This document shows positions 29,995 through 42,025 of a stretch of DNA of 64,000 bases, piece by piece. Location of the stretch: assembly GCF_037975245.1 (NCBI RefSeq), contig NC_092577.1, positions 5,403,501 to 5,467,500 of the forward strand, written 5' to 3'. The stretch comes from Apostichopus japonicus (lineage: Eukaryota > Echinodermata > Holothuroidea > Aspidochirotida > Stichopodidae). A program made the position numbers and the translations under genes. Below the pieces are notes generated by a model. The model was given only the letters and a program-made list of their open reading frames with translations, was not told the origin of the DNA and did not search any database. How positions within the stretch are numbered: the stretch's first letter is position 1; the number at the start of each line of letters is the position of its first letter.

Positions 29995-30425
29995 CAAGAT
30001 TATATAAAAGCTTTTGTCATTAAGTGGGATCTGATGCTCTTCTTAAAGTTAGAGAGAGTAGATGCTTGTCTGATTTTTAAGGGAAGTTGGTTCCATAAGC
30101 AAGGGGCAGAAACAATAAATGACCTACCCCCCAAGAATGTTTGGACTTAATTTCAGATAATAAACATTGAGAGCTGAATCTTAGATTACGAGAGGGGACA
30201 GAAATATGTAATAAGTCAGAAATATACATTGGACCATGTCCTTTAAGTGATTTATAAACAATAAGGAGAAGTCTATATATAATACGACATTTTACAGGTA
30301 GCCAGTGCAGGTTTTTTAAGACAGGGTGGATATGACAATGCTTATGAGAATGAGTTACAATACGCGCAGCTGAGTTCTGGATTAATTGGAGTCTATGAAT
30401 CTGTAACAACAAATCTAATTTGTGC
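29995..30425 (-). mobile_element. LINE (CR1/L2-like) 3' end, 5'-truncated
   Basis: The minus-strand frame carries the typical C-terminal block of CR1/L2/Rex-type reverse transcriptases: IQNSAARIVT, NLHWLPVKCRI, LLIVYKSLKGHGPMYI, and after a one-base frameshift a CLWNQLP and an FKKSIRSHL segment ending in TAA. Only the last about 140 codons are present. Such 5'-truncated copies are the usual product of target-primed reverse transcription. The frameshift (about 30,125) makes it dead. Confidence 0.85.
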
Positions 30426-31080
30426 TTCTATAATAAATGTACAGTTGTTACCTTATGAGAACAAACGTTGATCAATCTATCCAATAGACAACATAATGAT
30501 TGCTCCATCCACCGCTTTTGGCAGGCAAAACCCCAAATAGAAACTTGGTATGTCTTGTCGAGTATTATTCACGAAGGACCCTAGAGGACCTATGGGGCCC
30601 TCTTGACCTTGGGACAATTGGCCTTGGAAACTCCTGTCGATTTGTTCCTCGCCTCATCTTCTTATTGGGTAATCCGGCACTGCTAATAAGCCTGTACTAC
30701 CTTCCCGATTTTGCATAAATATTATTACGTAACCTGCCAGTTGTCAGGAATATTGAGATCACCAATGAATGATTAAGACTGATAATTGCAAACCTTTGGA
30801 CCAAGAAACATGAAAGTCCATATATATTTTTTTATGCAAAGAACAGATCAGAAAACACAGTTAGGAACAAATTTGAATGAATGACAAAGAAAAAGCAAAT
30901 TTTATATGAGGAAGGCTAGATTTGTTAAAATGATAAATCTCAACCGTTCTCTTTTTAAATGAAAAAATCCACATATGAAAGCGTAAGTCAATAGTCGTAT
31001 GAGTTATGAGACTATACACGATTATAACGAAAATACGAAGAAATAACTAAAGCGTCACTTAGTGCACCAGTTTGTGATGA
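30426..31080. other. Intergenic, no gene recognised
   Basis: A 72-codon frame at 30,500-30,718 is unsupported. No repeat ends are seen. Confidence 0.45.
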
Positions 31081-31105
31081 TGACGTCATTTTGACGGAAT
31101 CCGAA

Positions 31106-31148
31106 ATGTCTTCGTCATCCCAAGGAAAGAGAACTGCAAAAAAAATTG
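31106..31148 (+). CDS. Candidate first coding exon (weak)
   Basis: An ATG opens MSSSSQGKRTAKKI and is followed by a good donor, GTGAGT. A TGACGTCA-type word lies about 20 bp upstream. If spliced to 31,826-31,862 the frame closes at a TAG within that exon, so the pair may be 5' untranslated or non-coding exons instead. Confidence 0.2.
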
Positions 31149-31825
31149 GTGAGTCCCGTGTAGGTATATCCATCATTATAATTCAGTTGAAGCTTGTTGT
31201 CTGCTTCAAAAAAATGACCTAGTAGCCATGACGTTTTCTCAAATCCTTTTCCCTGAAAGGAGAAACATTTATATATACGGGAATAAATATATTTTAGTCA
31301 TCCGCATCCGTTAGTTTCAATTTAACTTCATGAAGTATTAACCAATCTCAATTGATTAATATATTTGATTAGTTACCAATAAATTCGAAGTAGAAATATT
31401 TCACATGCAAAATGTGTGACGTCACCATACAGGCATTGTCGGTCTTAACGGTCATATCGTGCCATAACTCGCCGTTATCTGTCGTGACCTCAGAGGGAAA
31501 TCCAATTAAAGAAATTATGATCAATAAGATTAACATTTCCAAATCTGTGCAAAAATTTCAGTATATAAAACTTGATCGTTATGATACGAGATGAATAAAG
31601 TACGGGTGTTATTTAGACTGATACGGTAATGTTGGTTTAGTTCCGGTCACAATAGATTGGTGTGAATACAATATAATCAATATAAAACAAAATCATCATG
31701 TTTCTTCGTTTCTTTTGTCCTCTCCTTAGACGGCCGAACTTGGGTATTCGTTCAGTCCGTTCCATGATACTTTCATCCAAACTCTTATAAAAGGCTTATC
31801 TCTCTCTTTTTCCTTTCTTTTGCAG

Positions 31826-31862
31826 TGGTCGGATTTAGCGCATCAAGGCTAGATTAGGCAGG
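31826..31862 (+). other. Candidate 37-bp internal exon with strong splice sites
   Basis: A long pyrimidine tract (TCTCTTTTTCCTTTCTTTTGCAG) is followed 37 bases later by GGTAAGTAT, a near-perfect donor. The piece holds a TAG in the phase expected from 31,106-31,148. Further donor-like sites occur at about 33,160 (TTGGTAAGTATC) and 33,227 (CCGTGAGTAC). Together they suggest a small multi-exon transcript, not proven. Confidence 0.3.
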
Positions 31863-31869
31863 GTAAGTA

Positions 31870-32695
31870 TACCTCCTTGATGCAGATAATCACAATGTCG
31901 TTATCGCATTGTGCGTTCCATCAGCTATTCATTAAAGTAGCAGGAACTTATTTGCTTTATTGTTAATCAAATGAACAGCTATAATGCCATACAGGCAGAT
32001 AAAAGACTGGTTTAGCTGATCTAATGATGCACTGTATAGGCCTACACATGCGGGCCTGTCTGTGTACGCTGTATGTGGGCTTTCATTATAAGCAGTTGAC
32101 AACTTAACCACTATACCTTCAATGGGACTGCCATGGTTGAGAGTGGAACAATTTGTCTGTTTGCACAGGTTCTATCTTGGGTGACTTTTCTCAAAAGTAA
32201 CTTCATTTGCACATTTCGGAATGTCGGATTATCTTCTCCACAGTTTTGGTATTCCTTTGTTTTTGGTAACCTCTATATATTAGTACCAGTCTTATTTATT
32301 GACAAATGTTCCTCATCGCGGTTTCCAATGGAACAATTTTATATGGCTTATCATTGGCAGATCATATAAACGGAGTAATTCGCGTTTATTCCACATGAAC
32401 AAGCTGCTGGAGAATATAGTCATGTCTATAAGTCAATGCGAACAATTTGCACTCGTTTAACATTATAGAGCGCATTATACTAAAAATTCGACATACCGGA
32501 TATTTCGGCAATATTTTGGTGCCATATATACTAAATATGTTGACCAAAATATATTCGTAAGGAAATTTGCCATTGTAATATAACATTTGGTTCCGAACTG
32601 AGACACGAATAATATATATTTTCGATACCCACAATATCGGAACTAACTACATCATTTGCTTGCGTTCGTGGAGGCTGACTGGATTCGTAAAGGAA
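31870..32695. other. Intergenic, no gene recognised
   Basis: Short frames at 32,133-32,369 and 32,386-32,634 lack motifs. No repeat ends are seen. Confidence 0.45.
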
Positions 32696-32699
32696 TAAA

Positions 32700-32935
32700 A
32701 TACAGGATTTTCGGAACTAAATAAATGATTCGCGGAACTCAATACAGGATTTTCGGAACTAAATAAGGATTTTCGGTACTCGATACAGAATTTTCGGAAC
32801 TAATTAAGGACTTCGGAACTAAATACAGGATTTTCGGAACTAAATACAGGATTTGCGGAACTAAATAAAGGATTTCGGAACTAAATACAGGATTTTCGGA
32901 ACAAAATATACGTTTTCTTGGAACTGAATACAGGA
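32700..32935. repeat. About 21-bp minisatellite (GGAACTAAATACAGGATTTTC)
   Basis: About ten imperfect copies run in tandem, with deletions in several. A minus-strand frame through it (32,739-33,044) yields a repetitive LYLVPKI-type peptide that only mirrors the repeat. Confidence 0.9.
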
Positions 32936-33239
32936 TTTTCTTGTTTTTTTCGGAGTGATTGAGAGTATGACGGAACTTGCGTAGATCACTGAACTGAACG
33001 GAAAACCCATACGCTGTACCGAACACAACAATCAAACGGCGCAATTTTAAATACCCTTGCCTTGGATACTTTCAGGGGATATATTTATTTCCAATTTTAA
33101 GTTGTGTCGGAATCTATCTGTCCATCGTGGTGATCGACTGATGTCCTACTTCGCCCGTCCTTGGTAAGTATCTAGGGACAGCAAGGGGACCGAAGGGGAG
33201 GAAGGGAACAGATGAAGAAGAAAAACCGTGAGTACACAT

Positions 33240-33643
33240 TTTCTTATTCTAAATGTTCCGGATTGTCTACTAACACCAGAAGAGTTGCACTCGAACAATG
33301 TTATTGACATACATTGAGACCCATTTTAATAATGTATTCAATGGATACAAAACAACCTGAATAATTAAAATCCCAACAAGTAATTATAACTATTATTTGT
33401 AATTCCAACTAATGGGCAACGTATGGGCAAGTTAAGCCGTTTATTCTATCGATGAAAAAAGGGTGCTTAAAATTCGGACTAAATGAACATATCTACCAAA
33501 TGGGAAACTAAACAAGTTTAATCGATACAAAACTTGCCTAATTACTCAAGCCACTCCCATTACAAAACTTCATTAACTTAGCTCACGGAGAAGTCAATCA
33601 ACATAACCAGCGATTATAAGAAATCTGACATTTCATTCTCCTT
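33240..33643. other. Intergenic, no gene recognised
   Basis: AT-rich, no supported frame or repeat. Confidence 0.45.
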
Positions 33644-33952
33644 TTAAGAGTGAGCAATATTTAGCCTATCCATCTGTACCTTGATTTCAATCTCTCCAAG
33701 TTCTTCAAATTTGAAGACCACGAAAGTAAATCCATTATTTTCTTTGCCTCGTATCTCGCTTGTATCTTTATCACTGATGATAAAAGCGTAAACATATTTA
33801 TGAAAATATGTCAGTTGAGTATACAAGTGTTTCACCAAATTTTTCACACCGTGCCTCGCTGGGAAACATCCGAAAGAAATGTTTTTCTCTGCGAAGGATG
33901 TATGTGTAGGACGTGTGTTCTTTTGTTCATGGAAATGCACTAAAACTATCAA
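33644..33952 (-). CDS. Uncharacterised 102-codon frame
   Basis: The frame starts MIVLVHFHEQKN and ends FKFEELGEIEIKVQMDRL before the stop. Residue use is balanced and protein-like, with no low-complexity run. It lies about 330 bp beyond the cyclase exon on the same strand. I recognise no domain, and the weak resemblance of GEIEIK to the end of cyclase domains is not enough to link them. Confidence 0.25.
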   Translation of the reverse strand: MIVLVHFHEQKNTRPTHTSFAEKNISFGCFPARHGVKNLVKHLYTQLTYFHKYVYAFIISDKDTSEIRGKENNGFTFVVFKFEELGEIEIKVQMDRLNIAHS

Positions 33953-34286
33953 ATGATAATTTGGTATATTTACTATGCATAATCATGCTATTCCCGATGG
34001 CTGGTAATGTTGTAAAGTAGAAGCCAAGGTTTCTTTATGTCAATAATTATAAACTCTTGCATCAGCTCGTTGGTTTTTATTGTTTTTCAACCGCAAGCAT
34101 TACCTCGGCATTCCACCACACTTTATCTCCCCTTCACGAAAAAGTATGGCTAAGATATCATTTAAAACGTGCGCATTTGATGCACAAGTGCATCAAATGC
34201 AAAATAATTGAGAACGGAAGCTCATGAACGGCCCGTGTATTTATATATACAAACGCACAACCGAACAGCAGTTGCATACATGCCAA

Positions 34287-34378
34287 ATTCGATTCCATTC
34301 TCGATGCGGTATCGACAGTATCGCCAAAAAGACAATACCAAGGCATTCTGGAACCGGTTATACCAGCTACAACCGATC
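34287..34378 (-). pseudogene. Guanylyl cyclase catalytic-domain exon, isolated and altered
   Basis: A pyrimidine-rich acceptor TTTCATTTTCAG precedes [20 protein letters not shown] and then [11 protein letters not shown], the signature of class III guanylyl cyclases (family form: [30 protein letters not shown]). The Cys used for guanine recognition is present and the catalytic Arg of ASR is present. The transition-state Asn (VNTASR) is Asp here and the conserved Arg of MPRY is Trp. Similarity stops after ESN with no clean donor. Neighbouring exons were not found; the 43-bp satellite starts about 100 bp upstream. It is probably a relic of a receptor-type cyclase gene. Confidence 0.8.
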
Positions 34379-34479
34379 CTGAAAATGAAACCGTGTCAAG
34401 ACCAATGCTATGTGCCCTTTTCGGTGATGTAAATATATAGTAAGTTATTTACTTACCAAAACGTTGTTTAAGGCTTGTT

Positions 34480-35215
34480 ACACATTGTTTCTATTTATGT
34501 AATGTAGGCTTAATAATGGTATTCTGTGTTGTGTATATATTCATAGATAATTCTGTAATGTAAGCCACAGGCTGAATATATTCATAGACACATTTGTTAT
34601 GTATAGGTGTTGTAGGCCACAGATATTCTTAGAAATATCTGTTATTTTAGTGTTGTAGGCCAGATATTCATAGATACATCTTATATATTAGTGTTGCATG
34701 CCACATATATTCATAGAAACATCTGTTATAATAGTGTTGTAGGCCACATATGTTCATAGATACATCTGTAATGTTAAGTCTGTAGGCCAGATACTCATAG
34801 ATACATCTGTAATGCTAGTGTTGTAGGCCACAGATATTCAAGGATACAACTGTTGTGTTCGTGTTGCAGGCCACATATATTGATAGATATATTTATTATG
34901 TTAGTATTGTAGGCCATATATATTCATATACATTTATTATGTGAGTGTTGTAGGCCACTGATATTCACAAATACATCTGTTATGTAGGTGTTATAAGCCA
35001 TATATTTATAGATAGATGTTAAATGTATATCTTGTATATTCATGTAAATCTGTTTCGCATAGGAATTCATAGATTAATCCGTTATGGAAGTCATGTAAGC
35101 CACCGGTATTCATAAATAAGTGAACTAATTTAGTTTTGTAAGCCACATATATTCATAGATTTATCCTATTCGTAAGTATCATTATTCACATGTATCCATA
35201 GATTAACTGATATGC
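34480..35215 (+). repeat. 43-bp satellite, left diverged block
   Basis: Units of 41-43 bp built on GTAGGCCACAGATATTCATAGATACATCTGT repeat with heavy divergence, becoming less regular towards 35,200. The block stops where the Penelope-like element begins. It belongs with the arrays at 36,346-39,480 and 50,405-51,280. Confidence 0.9.
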
Positions 35216-35219
35216 AAGC

Positions 35220-36345
35220 AATTCGCCATACCGATGCTTTGGAAAAACACCTTACTGCCAGGGCCATAGTGCCAGAAGGGTGCGTGAAGCCATTCAGAGA
35301 GTCCGCTCCCTTTCAAGATCATCTACTTTGGCAGTGAAGGACAAAAAGGGAAGATTGCGACAACACGCCCCCCTAGTTGTTACTTTCCACCCAAATCGTT
35401 CCTCCTCTTCAGCAAATCACCGTCCCTGATAAATCCACCATCGCCTACAGACGACCACACGCAACCTACGAGACCTTCTTGAGCGTGCTGCTGTTCCACC
35501 TCTAACTTCTAACCCTACACCCATTCAGCACGGTACTCATCAAATGTGATCGTACTTCGAGATGCATCATCTGCATCCATCACATTGTTGAATGCAATTC
35601 CATCACAAGCCACAGCATGTAACTCACACACAAGACTAAGGGTCACATCACTTGCACAACCACTAATGTCATCTATCAGATCTCTTGTAGAGTTTGCGGC
35701 ATCCAGTACGTTGGCGAAACCAAAACCACCCTCAAGAAGCGATTGTATGGTCACAGATCCACAGTCAACACCACGAAGACTGAGACTCCAGTTAGAGAAC
35801 ACTTTAACTTTTCCAACCATACCATTAACGACATGTCCCTACAGGGGATTGAATCCTATGGTAGCCGTCCTGACCTAGTACGAATCAGCAGAGAGAGGCT
35901 GTGGATACAACGCCTTCGCACCATTCAACCTCATCGGCTCAACATTCAGGAAGGACATGACTAACTTTTCTTCTGTCACCCTCCTTCTCCCCTTGTTCCC
36001 ACCGCTCATCACTCCTCTTCTCATAGCGCTCTTCCACCCATTTTTCTCCACACCCTTCTATCTTTGTCCTTCTCCAGTTTATTCCCTACCCCCTTCCCTT
36101 AATCCTCTCTTTGTCCCTCCACTATTTATCTCCTACCTCTTCTCTTCCCATGTTGGTTTCTTTCTTTTCTTCATCCCTTGTCTACTAATCCCCTTACATC
36201 TATCTCTTTGTGTTCACCATGCTCATTAACCTGTCTGTATTCTGTGCGTGCTTTTGTCCCTTCTGTTACTGTTACTTGTCATTTAGCATTTGAAGAAGAT
36301 CCTGCCATGATCGAAACGTCAGATTAACTTACTTTTACTCTTTCA
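35220..36345 (+). mobile_element. Penelope-like element, C-terminal part with GIY-YIG endonuclease, copy 1
   Basis: Broken frames encode the end of a Penelope-like reverse transcriptase (LVVTFHPN, LRDLLERAAVPPL) and then a GIY-YIG type domain: TCTTTNVIYQISC, IQYVGETKTTLKKRLYGHR, REHFNFSNH, ISRERLWIQRLRTIQPH, ending with TAA at 35,962-35,964. A TAA in frame near 35,615 and earlier stops show it is inactive. A CT-rich untranslated tail follows to about 36,290, ending in a hairpin GATCCTGCCATGATC next to GAAACGTCAG. Penelope-like elements prime at target or telomeric ends using this endonuclease. The copy lies inside the satellite. Confidence 0.87.
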
Positions 36346-39300
36346 TCCTTTTCGTAAGTATTCTAAGCTACAGATATTCATAGACTATTCTGCCATGTAA
36401 GTCATACTATTACTAGACAAATATGGTTTGTATGCATTCTAAGCCACAGATATTCATAGATAAATCTACTATGCACTTGATATATGCCACAGATATACAT
36501 AAATATATGAACTAATTTAGTTTTGAAAGCCACAGATATTCATAGAGTATTTTGCCACATAAGTCATACATATTACTGGACAAATATGTTTGGTATGTAT
36601 TCTAAGCCACAGATATTCATAGATATCTCTATTATGTAAGTGATATAAGCCGCATATATTCATAAATATGAAGCGATGTAAGCCACGGATATTCATAAAT
36701 GAGTGAACTAATTGAGTTTGGTAAGCCGCAGAATTCATAGATTATTCTACTATGTAAGCCATAAACACACCTAGACAAGTCTGGTTTGTATGTTTTCTAA
36801 GCCGCAGATATTCATAGATAAATATATGTTGAAAGTGATGAAAGCTATAGATATTCATAAATGCAAGAACTAATAAAGTTTCCTAAGCTACAGATATTCA
36901 TAGATAAATCCATTGTGAAGCGATGTAAGCCAAAGATATTCATAATTGAGTGAACTAATTGAGTTTGGTAAGCCGCAGATATTCGTAGATTATTCCTATA
37001 TGTAAGCCAAACATATTCCTAGACAAACATGGTTCGTATGTCTTCTTAGTCACATGTGTTCATAAATAAGTGAAATTATTTAGTTTTGGAAGCCAAGGAA
37101 ATATTCATAGATTAATTATATTCGTTAGTATTCTAAGCCAAAGATATTCATAGATTATTCTGCCATGTAAGTCAAACATATTACTAGACAAATTTGGTTC
37201 GTATGTATTCTAAGCCACAGATCATCATAGGTATTCATCAATAAGAAAAGTCATTTAGTTTTGGATGCCACAGATATTCATAGATTAATCCTATTCGTAA
37301 GTATTCTAAACCACATATATTCATCGATTATTATGCCATGTCAGTCATACATATTACTAGACAAATATGCTTCGTATGTATTCTAAGCCACAGATATTCA
37401 TCGGTATTCATCAATACATCAATAAGAAAAGTAATTTAGTTTTGGAAGCCACAGATATTCATAGATTAACGCTACTCGTAAGTATCCTAAGCCACAGATA
37501 TTTATAGGAATTCATCAATAAGAAAGTCATTTAGATTTGGAAGCCACAGATATTCATAGATTAATCCTATTCGTAAGTATTCTAAACCACATATATTCAT
37601 CGATTATTATGCCATGTAAGTCATACATATTACTAGACAAATATGCTTCGTATGTATTCTAAGCCACAGATATCTATAGGAATTCATCAATAAGAAAAGT
37701 CATTTAGTTTTGGAAGCCACAGATATTCATAGATTAATCCTATTCGTAAGTATTCTAAACCACATATATTCATCGATTATTATGCCATGTAAGTCATACA
37801 TATTACTAGACAAATATGCTTCGTATGTATTCTAAGCCACAGATATTCATCGGTATTCATCAATACATCAATAAGAAAAGTAATTTAGTTTTGTAAGCAC
37901 AGATATTCATAGATTAACGCTACTCGTAAGTATCCTAAGCCACAGATATTTATAGGAATTCATCAATAAGAAAGTCAATTAGATTTGGAAGCCACAGATA
38001 TTCATAGATTAATCCTATTCGTAAGTATTCTAAACCACATATATTCATCGATTATTATGCCATGTAAGTCATACATATTACTAGACAAATATGCTTCGTA
38101 TGTATTCTAAGCCACAGATATCTATAGGAATTCATCAATAAGAAAAGTCATTTAGTTTTGGATGCCACAGATATTCATAGATTAATCCTATTCGTAAGTA
38201 TTCTAAACCACATATATTCATCGATTATTATGCCATGTAAGTCATACATATTACTAGACAAATATGCTTCGTATGTATTCTAAGCCACAGATATTCATCG
38301 GTATTCATCAATACATCAATAAGAAAAGTAATTTAGTTTTGGAAGCCACAGATATTCATAGATTAACGCTACTCGTAAGTATCCTAAGCCACAGATATTT
38401 ATAGGAATTCATCAATAAGAAAGTCATTTAGATTTGGAAGCCACAGATATTCATAGATTAATCCTATTCGTAAGTATTCTAAACCACATATATTCATCGA
38501 TTATTATGCCATGTAAGTCATACATATTACTAGACAAATATGCTTCGTATGTATTCTAAGCCACAGATATCTATAGGAATTCATCAATAAGAAAAGTCAT
38601 TTAGTTTTGGATGCCACAGATATTCATAGATTAATCCTATTCGTAAGTATTCTAAACCACATATATTCATCGATTATTATGCCATGTAAGTCATACATAT
38701 TACTAGACAAATATGCTTCGTATGTATTCTAAGCCACAGATATCTATAGGAATTCATCAATAAGAAAAGTCATTTAGTTTTGGAAGCCACAGATATTCAT
38801 AGATTAATCCTATTCGTAAGTATTCTAAACCACATATATTCATCGATTATTATGCCATGTAAGTCATACATATTACTAGACAAATATGCTTCGTATGTAT
38901 TCTAAGCCACAGATATTCATCGGTATTCATCAATACATCAATAAGAAAAGTAATTTAGTTTTGGAAGCACAGATATTCATAGATTAACGCTACTCGTAAG
39001 TATCCTAAGCCACAGATATGTATAGGAATTCATCAATAAGAAAGTCATTTAGATTTGGAAGCCACAGATATTCATAGATTAATCCTATTCGTAAGTATTC
39101 TAAGCCACAGATATCCATAGGTATTCATAAATAATAGAAATAATTTAGTTTTGGAAGCCACAGATATTCATAGATGAATCCTATTCGTTAGTAATCAATG
39201 TAAGCCGCAGATATTCATAGATTATTCTTCTATGTAAGCCAAACATATTCCTAGACAAACATGGTTCGTATTATATGTCTTTTTAGTCACATGTGTTCAT

Positions 39301-39480
39301 AAATAAGTGAAATTATTTAGTTTTGGAAGCCAAGGAAATATTCATAGATTAATTATATTCGTAAGTATTCTAAGCCACAGATATTCATAGATTATTCTGC
39401 CATGTAAGTCATACATATTACTACACTAATATGGTTTGAATGTATTATAAGCAACATACATTCATTGATAAATTTACCAT
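36346..39480 (+). repeat. 43-bp satellite with higher-order organisation
   Basis: The core word CCACAGATATTCATAGATTA recurs throughout. From 37,280 to 39,080 the array is very regular. The marker TTAATCCTATTCG recurs at spacings of about 277, 174, 275, 174, 275, 173, 174 and 274 bp, so a roughly 449-bp higher-order unit made of a long and a short block has been amplified, with one extra short block. Edges (36,346-37,250 and 39,100-39,480) are more diverged. No open frame of note; TA-rich. Confidence 0.92.
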
Positions 39481-41739
39481 GTAAGTGATGTAACACAAAT
39501 GACGATTTACTCACTACCAACATGAACCCAGCCATTTGCTCATCAATTTATCATGTTTATCAAATTTACCAATTTAACATTGTGATTCATGGTGATAACA
39601 TACTCATACAAAATGCTGACCGTAAACGACTTCACGTGAGCAGCAAAGGCCTTATTTAACTGTGGGCTAACAGATAAAGTTACAAGTTCATTCTTCTTTT
39701 TCTTTAAGAAAGTATGTGTTTACAAAGTTTTAGCAAAATGTTGGAGGAGTATATGTAGTTTACTCAAGCATGCGTTTACAAGTTATTCTTAAGACTTTGG
39801 CTTATGTTGACATCTTTGACCTTTGATCTTCACCAACTTCAAAATAAAATAAAAACTGCATACACATTCATCTGCATACAATCAAGGGAAGTTGATCAGA
39901 GTTGTATGATTCCATTCATCTTCATACAATGGCCTGTTTTTAATGCAGTGGTAGGAGTGGTAGGGTAATTGCCCCCAGCTGTCACTTTGTTATAAGTTCG
40001 CTAATTTCTGCCCATAAATATTGTTATTTTAATGCAACAAAAATGTAAACATATTATGCAGCTTGTTTTATTAACGACATTATAACACCCACAGTAAGTA
40101 AATAAGCAAATATAGTCCTTCATAACACACTAACTTAGGTCTTGTTGACTTTGCATGTTGCTATATGTTGCCATAAACTTAGTTAAAAGGTCACCAGCGG
40201 GACATTGAAGTACTTTAATTAACAATTGCACAGTATACAGCATGCAAGAACTAATGGGTAACAACAACATTTAATAAAAAAAAAAAGTTTCAACAGGTGC
40301 AGTTACATCTTCATACACCGGTACATTGGATCTTACACTGACGAGAAATCGACCTTACCTTGTTTTTAAACCTTTTCCACATTTCGAAACTGTTTAATTG
40401 TAAGCTTTCTCAATGATAACTATCTTGGTCATTTGGGTCGGAAACAGTTACAGTTACAGTTAGTCTTTTAGTCTTCACTAGCCAAACACGTGATGGAAAG
40501 ATGATTAATCCGAACTTTATGTAAACGTGATAAATGATTTTGTTTAGTCAGAATTTTTGTGATTCTGATGGGTTTTTTTTATATTAAAACATTTATTTTA
40601 CTGTAAATAATCAGTAAAGAAGGGTAAACAAATTTCAACCATAAAATCTTGAGACGAAAAGTACTACGGAAAATGTTGTAGGAAATATATGTAGTTGAAT
40701 ATCTGGTATTGCAAAATTTCACCAAGTTACCATGAAATCACATGACCTATCAAACTGTATCCATGCATGCGGCCTCTGCATAAAGTTAAAGCATCGCCTT
40801 ATAACGTTCAATACGTGACCACGACGGTGATCATAGTTTTACATGATTTATATAACGTAAATTTTTAATTGTGTCCTCTATTATATTATTGGTCTGTCAT
40901 ATATGGCTTCATTTATGAATGCCTTTTTGTATAGGACTTTTGGCCTCTACATAGAATTTGTAAATTGCGATGTTAACATGTCGCCTACTTCCTTAAAAAC
41001 TTCATGTTTTAAAGTTTTCAAATAGTAATAGGATATATAGGCAACAATAGAGTACTATGGCTAGCTAGTAATATATCACATTCGGAGAAAATAAATACAA
41101 CTAGTATAATCATGTTTCTTTAGATATTTTAAGATATTTACCGTCTGTCACTAGCATAGTTTTTGGCCTGTGTCATTGTCTTTAACGTATCATTTATATT
41201 CACTCACTCATGATAAGAGCTCGTTCAATGTACACTCCTTAGCCCATATATCAATGTTTGATTCGGCTATATATAGAACAAATCACTGTAAATGCAAACT
41301 GTTAAAACCTGTAAATGAACATGCCTTCCAAGCCTTCCTGCCATTAGGACACGACTTTGACCTGAAGTGTCTTTCGTATAATGATACACATGGATAGTGT
41401 GCGAGTTTGTGGTGGGAGGGGTTGGTAGGGGCGGTGTGTACATGTTGTCTTTCGTCAGCGCCGTCAGGAGCCCATTTGGGCCCCTCAGCTTTTTCTGAAT
41501 TGGGCCTATACTATTTTCATAAGTAAATGAAATAGATAAAAGATATCCTTTATCCCAATTATTCCCGCCCCTAATGTTCCCCATTTGAACCCCTCTCATC
41601 TGGAATGAACATCGTTACACTTACTTTGCATACGTAGTTTTGTTTAGTAATCAAATGTTCACATGTGTCACGCAATGCATATAAGCAATATTTCGCTGTT
41701 CGTTTATGATTGGCCACATCGGAAAAAATTCAAGAATGT
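39481..41739. other. Intergenic, no gene recognised
   Basis: AT-rich single-copy-looking DNA. Frames at 41,170-41,397 and 41,267-41,599 have no motifs. A poly-A tract occurs near 40,277 and short T runs near 40,573. I see no transposon ends. Confidence 0.5.
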
Positions 41740-42025
41740 ATGCCGACATGTATTCCATTTAATGTTGACATAAATTCGATTCATTGATCAGACAAGGTTT
41801 TTATGTCTGCATTAAATGGATTTAATATGGACATAAATTCGTACAGACATATTTTCGAATAAATGCTGGCATATGTTCAAATTAATGCTGGCATAAAATC
41901 GATTTTATGCTAGCATATATTCAACTTAAGGTTATCATATTTTCGATTTAATGTCAGCATATATTCCAATTATTGTCAGCATATAATCGATTAAATGCTG
42001 ACATATATTCTACCAATGAATGTGC
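41740..42025. repeat. About 22-bp minisatellite (AATGCTGACATATATTCGATTT)
   Basis: A dozen or so imperfect tandem copies alternate between GCTGGCATA, GTCAGCATA and GCTGACATA cores. The array fades on both sides. No coding frame. Confidence 0.85.

Noticed and set aside
35546-35878. 110-codon plus-strand frame and 101-codon opposing frame at 35,515-35,820
   Set aside because: Both are shadows of the broken Penelope-like GIY-YIG reading frame, which has family motifs.
35957-36229. 90-codon Pro/Leu/Phe-rich frame (similar ones at 50,048-50,416 and 61,573-61,860)
   Set aside because: These are translations of the CT-rich untranslated tail of the Penelope-like copies.
34480-39480. Regular repeats that could be mistaken for a CRISPR array
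   Set aside because: The units are head-to-tail with no unique spacers, vary in length, lie in a clearly eukaryotic context and have no cas genes.
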